DNA of 64,000 nt. Origin: Candidatus Obscuribacterales bacterium (GTDB lineage: Bacteria; Cyanobacteriota; Vampirovibrionia; Obscuribacterales; Obscuribacteraceae). A model generated the notes under the pieces. It saw only the letters and a program-made list of their open reading frames with translations. It did no database searches and had not been told where the DNA came from. The translations under genes and the position numbers were made by a program. Where the stretch lies: contig JAIELX010000018.1 of the NCBI GenBank assembly GCA_019752635.1, forward strand, positions 52,211 to 116,210, in the 5' to 3' direction. This document shows positions 62,254 through 64,000 of this stretch, in pieces. How positions within the stretch are numbered: position 1 is the stretch's first letter; every line of letters starts with the position of its first letter.

Positions 62254-63315
62254 ATGGAGACAGTCGCCGTGCTCTCGGACCATCAAGAAAGCAAGAGTGG
62301 ACCACATTGTATTTTGGACCAGTCCGCCAGCTCGTCCTTTGGTTGCTTAACCAGCGCTCTCCCTTTTGAAAGTAAAGCGGACGTTCGCGCCGGTCCCACT
62401 GTTTTGTCCGGTTCAATTCACCAGATGTTCATGAACACGAGACAAAATGTAGACATGGAAGACCTGATTCGTAAACTCGATTTCGAAAGTCCCGACGCTC
62501 ATTACGTTCGGAACTTCACAAGTCCTTATATATCCTTTTCTCTGCGACAAAGCTCAAACGCCAATCGAGTTGGCTTCCACGCACACGATTACGATGAGTT
62601 CATATACAGCCCAACTGGACTGAGCAGCGTAAATTGGCTTACAGAGACGGACGAAGCAGCCAGAACCTTGCATAGCGGCGCAATCTTATGGACCCCGGCC
62701 GGGGTGCCTCATGCAGCCAAGTGGGACTCAGCATGGTACAGCATCGGAATTCTAATTGATACGCAGGTAATGACTGACCACTTAGGAGCTAAGGGGCTTA
62801 ACAGACCAAACACAACTTTGTTTTTTGACATAAATAATGAGCTTAGGAGGCTGATTCACATTTCAATTTCTTCAAACTGGCTAACTCGTCTTGCCGACCG
62901 TCAGTTTTCGTGGGCATTGAGTGCTCTTTTCGCAAGCGAACTAGTTTCCTCCCAACTAAACTCTAAAAGGCTCTTATCGCAACCACGCTCAGACGAAATT
63001 CCAGTAGGACATTTGTGCGCTTACATAGAACAGAATATGGACAAAGACATAACCGTGAACGCGCTAGCCAGCATGGTCCACATGAGTCCTTACCACTTTT
63101 CCAGACGATTCAAAGCGAAAACGGGCTTATCCCCTCATAAGTTCATCCGGACACGTAAACTGAGCAAAGCACTTTCTCTCCTTTCAAATACCAGTTTGAG
63201 CACGCAGGAAATTTCTTCCAGGATCGGGTTTATGTCTGCATCTAGCTTCAACAAGGCATTCAAGAAAGATTACGGCGTCACGCCTGCCGTTTATCGCAAA
63301 GGGCTCACGAAATAA
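62254..63315 (+). CDS. AraC-family transcriptional regulator
   Basis: The 353-residue product has a cupin-type sensor domain (about 78-195, with VGFHAHDYDEFIYSP near 106-120) and two helix-turn-helix motifs at the C-terminus (ITVNALASMVHMSPYHFSRRFKAKTGLSPHKFIRTRKL, then STQEISSRIGFMSASSFNKAFKKDYGVTPAVYRK). ATG 62254 is chosen because GAGGA lies nine bases upstream. The first 70 residues are then an extra N-terminal segment with no match; later ATGs at 62425 or 62431 would remove it but lack a ribosome site. It faces the reductase gene and probably regulates it. Confidence 0.92.
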   Translation: METVAVLSDHQESKSGPHCILDQSASSSFGCLTSALPFESKADVRAGPTVLSGSIHQMFMNTRQNVDMEDLIRKLDFESPDAHYVRNFTSPYISFSLRQSSNANRVGFHAHDYDEFIYSPTGLSSVNWLTETDEAARTLHSGAILWTPAGVPHAAKWDSAWYSIGILIDTQVMTDHLGAKGLNRPNTTLFFDINNELRRLIHISISSNWLTRLADRQFSWALSALFASELVSSQLNSKRLLSQPRSDEIPVGHLCAYIEQNMDKDITVNALASMVHMSPYHFSRRFKAKTGLSPHKFIRTRKLSKALSLLSNTSLSTQEISSRIGFMSASSFNKAFKKDYGVTPAVYRKGLTK

Positions 63316-63702
63316 AAAGCTTGCCCTGCTTTCATCGGAAAAAGTGACGCTTAGACGACGAGAGGATGGACCCAGAATTACGTGGTCACTTTACGGCGAT
63401 CAAGTCAAATCAAAAAGATCAATTGCTGATCGAGCCCTTGAGAGCCGCAGCGTTTGTCGATTCCGGCAACTGCGCTGAGCCTGTTGAATAACTTCAAGCT
63501 CCCGCGCTCAGCGCTATATAAGCCGAAATTAAAACCGTTCACTTATTTGCATAGCTATGCATGTGCATGTATGCTTCCCTTAAGTAGATCGTTGGCTTGG
63601 CTTCAGTCGAACAAGGTCCTTGCAACAGCAACCTAAGAGAGCCGCCTTTTCCCTACGCATGCTTGCCCTTGTCTGAACCTGGGGTGTTCTGAGGTTCGAT
63701 TT
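63316..63702 (+). other. Intergenic region after the AraC gene
   Basis: About 390 bp. It contains an inverted repeat GCGCTGAGC (63472-63480) with GCTCAGCGC (63506-63514), 25 nt apart, then CTATATAAG, and a perfect 12-bp palindrome GCATAGCTATGC (63549-63560) next to further GCATG repeats. These may be terminator and operator elements for the small gene at 63703. I see no gene. Confidence 0.4.
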
Positions 63703-63912
63703 ATGATTTCCACTGACGAGTTCAATTTCATGAAAGAAGTGGCTGTTCCATTTCTTCGCGACAAATGGATCGTTCGATACGACATGTTATATCAGACTTT
63801 TCCTGACGGATACCGATTACAAGACGAGCCTGTGATGGGTATTTCGCGGCAGGACATAATGAATTACACGATAAAGAGCTCCCCCCACTTTTCTCGCAAA
63901 TTAAAATTATAG
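63703..63912 (+). CDS. Small hypothetical protein
   Basis: The 69-residue product starts at ATG 63703 with GAGG about eight bases upstream. It is charged and aromatic (DKWIVRYDMLYQTFPDGYR) and looks like a compact domain, but I recognise no family. The stop lies 18 bp before the tandem repeat at the right edge. If that repeat is a mobile-element end, this gene may be cut short by the insertion. Confidence 0.55.
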   Translation: MISTDEFNFMKEVAVPFLRDKWIVRYDMLYQTFPDGYRLQDEPVMGISRQDIMNYTIKSSPHFSRKLKL

Positions 63913-63930
63913 GTTGCACAGAATGCGTAT

Positions 63931-64000
63931 TCCGGAGCAAACAGAATAGCAAGTCCGGAGCAAAGCGAATGGCGACTCCGATGCTAAGCGAATAGCAAAA
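63931..64000 (+). repeat. 23-bp tandem repeat at the right edge, possible mobile-element end
   Basis: Three units of about 23 bp follow each other: TCCGGAGCAAACAGAATAGC (63931-), TCCGGAGCAAAGCGAATGGC (63954-) and TCCGATGCTAAGCGAATAGC (63977-). Each continues a few bases and the third runs to the window edge. Multiple short repeats inside the end are typical of IS21-family elements, whose istA gene would lie beyond the edge. A regulatory repeat or minisatellite is the alternative. Confidence 0.6.

Noticed and set aside
1..64000. CRISPR arrays, rRNA genes or a replication origin
   Set aside because: No regularly spaced repeat array, rRNA sequence or DnaA-box cluster was seen.

Overview
The window reads as about 64 kb of chromosome from a Gram-negative-type (two-membrane) bacterium with about 50% GC. 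Several families point to the non-photosynthetic sister group of Cyanobacteria (Melainabacteria/Vampirovibrionia, perhaps Obscuribacterales): a DevC-DevA-DevB heterocyst-type ABC exporter, an OprB-like porin, a DUF2993/LmeA-like protein, a GerMN lipoprotein, a large Ser/Thr kinase with a membrane segment, and very large proteins without close relatives I can name. This placement is inference from gene content. No rRNA, CRISPR array or intact transposase is visible.

Layout. 1-3.8 kb: a partial gene, a SAM methyltransferase flanked by two copies of a structured intergenic repeat, and an exported M3 metallopeptidase. 4-17.3 kb: an accessory block led by a 9.3-kb gene for a 3,099-residue modular protein, followed by a split (frameshifted or overlapping) gene, an unknown protein, an exported NTF2/SnoaL-like protein and an Ala/Gly/Asn-rich exported protein. 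17.3-20.5 kb: a membrane Ser/Thr kinase and two coupled EF-hand genes. 20.8-23.5 kb: the conserved rpmG, tRNA-Trp, secE, nusG, rplK, rplA block. 23.7-30.1 kb: an orphan peptide-binding lipoprotein and a four-gene phosphonate operon (PepM fused to a cytidylyltransferase, phosphonopyruvate decarboxylase, phosphonoacetaldehyde reductase, CDP-glycerol-type transferase). It probably makes and activates hydroxyethylphosphonate and attaches it to the cell surface.

30.6-42.5 kb holds housekeeping genes: zinc ribbon, membrane protein, serS, yraN, a PATAN-like protein, lysA-dacA, rpmE, a GerMN lipoprotein with a DUF2993 protein, a NarL-type regulator and an outer-membrane protein. 42.5-52 kb is a patchwork of genes and remnants: a GNAT fragment, a short KdpD-like kinase with KdpE-like regulator, an APC-superfamily (KimA/KUP-like) permease preceded by CTTGAT repeats at 11-bp phase, then porin fragment, intact porin and permease fragment. 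52.4-64 kb: a GAF histidine kinase, an SPFH fragment, an RpoD-family sigma factor, HtrA protease, a SnoaL-like remnant, a fasciclin protein, devCAB, an IS3-type remnant, an SDR divergent from an AraC regulator, and at the right edge a 23-bp tandem repeat that runs out of the window and may be the end of a larger mobile element.

Possible functional links: DacA (c-di-AMP), the KdpDE-like pair and the permease may form a potassium/osmotic module; pepM to the CDP-glycerol-type transferase form one pathway; devCAB, the porin, the outer-membrane protein and the DUF2993 protein belong to the envelope.
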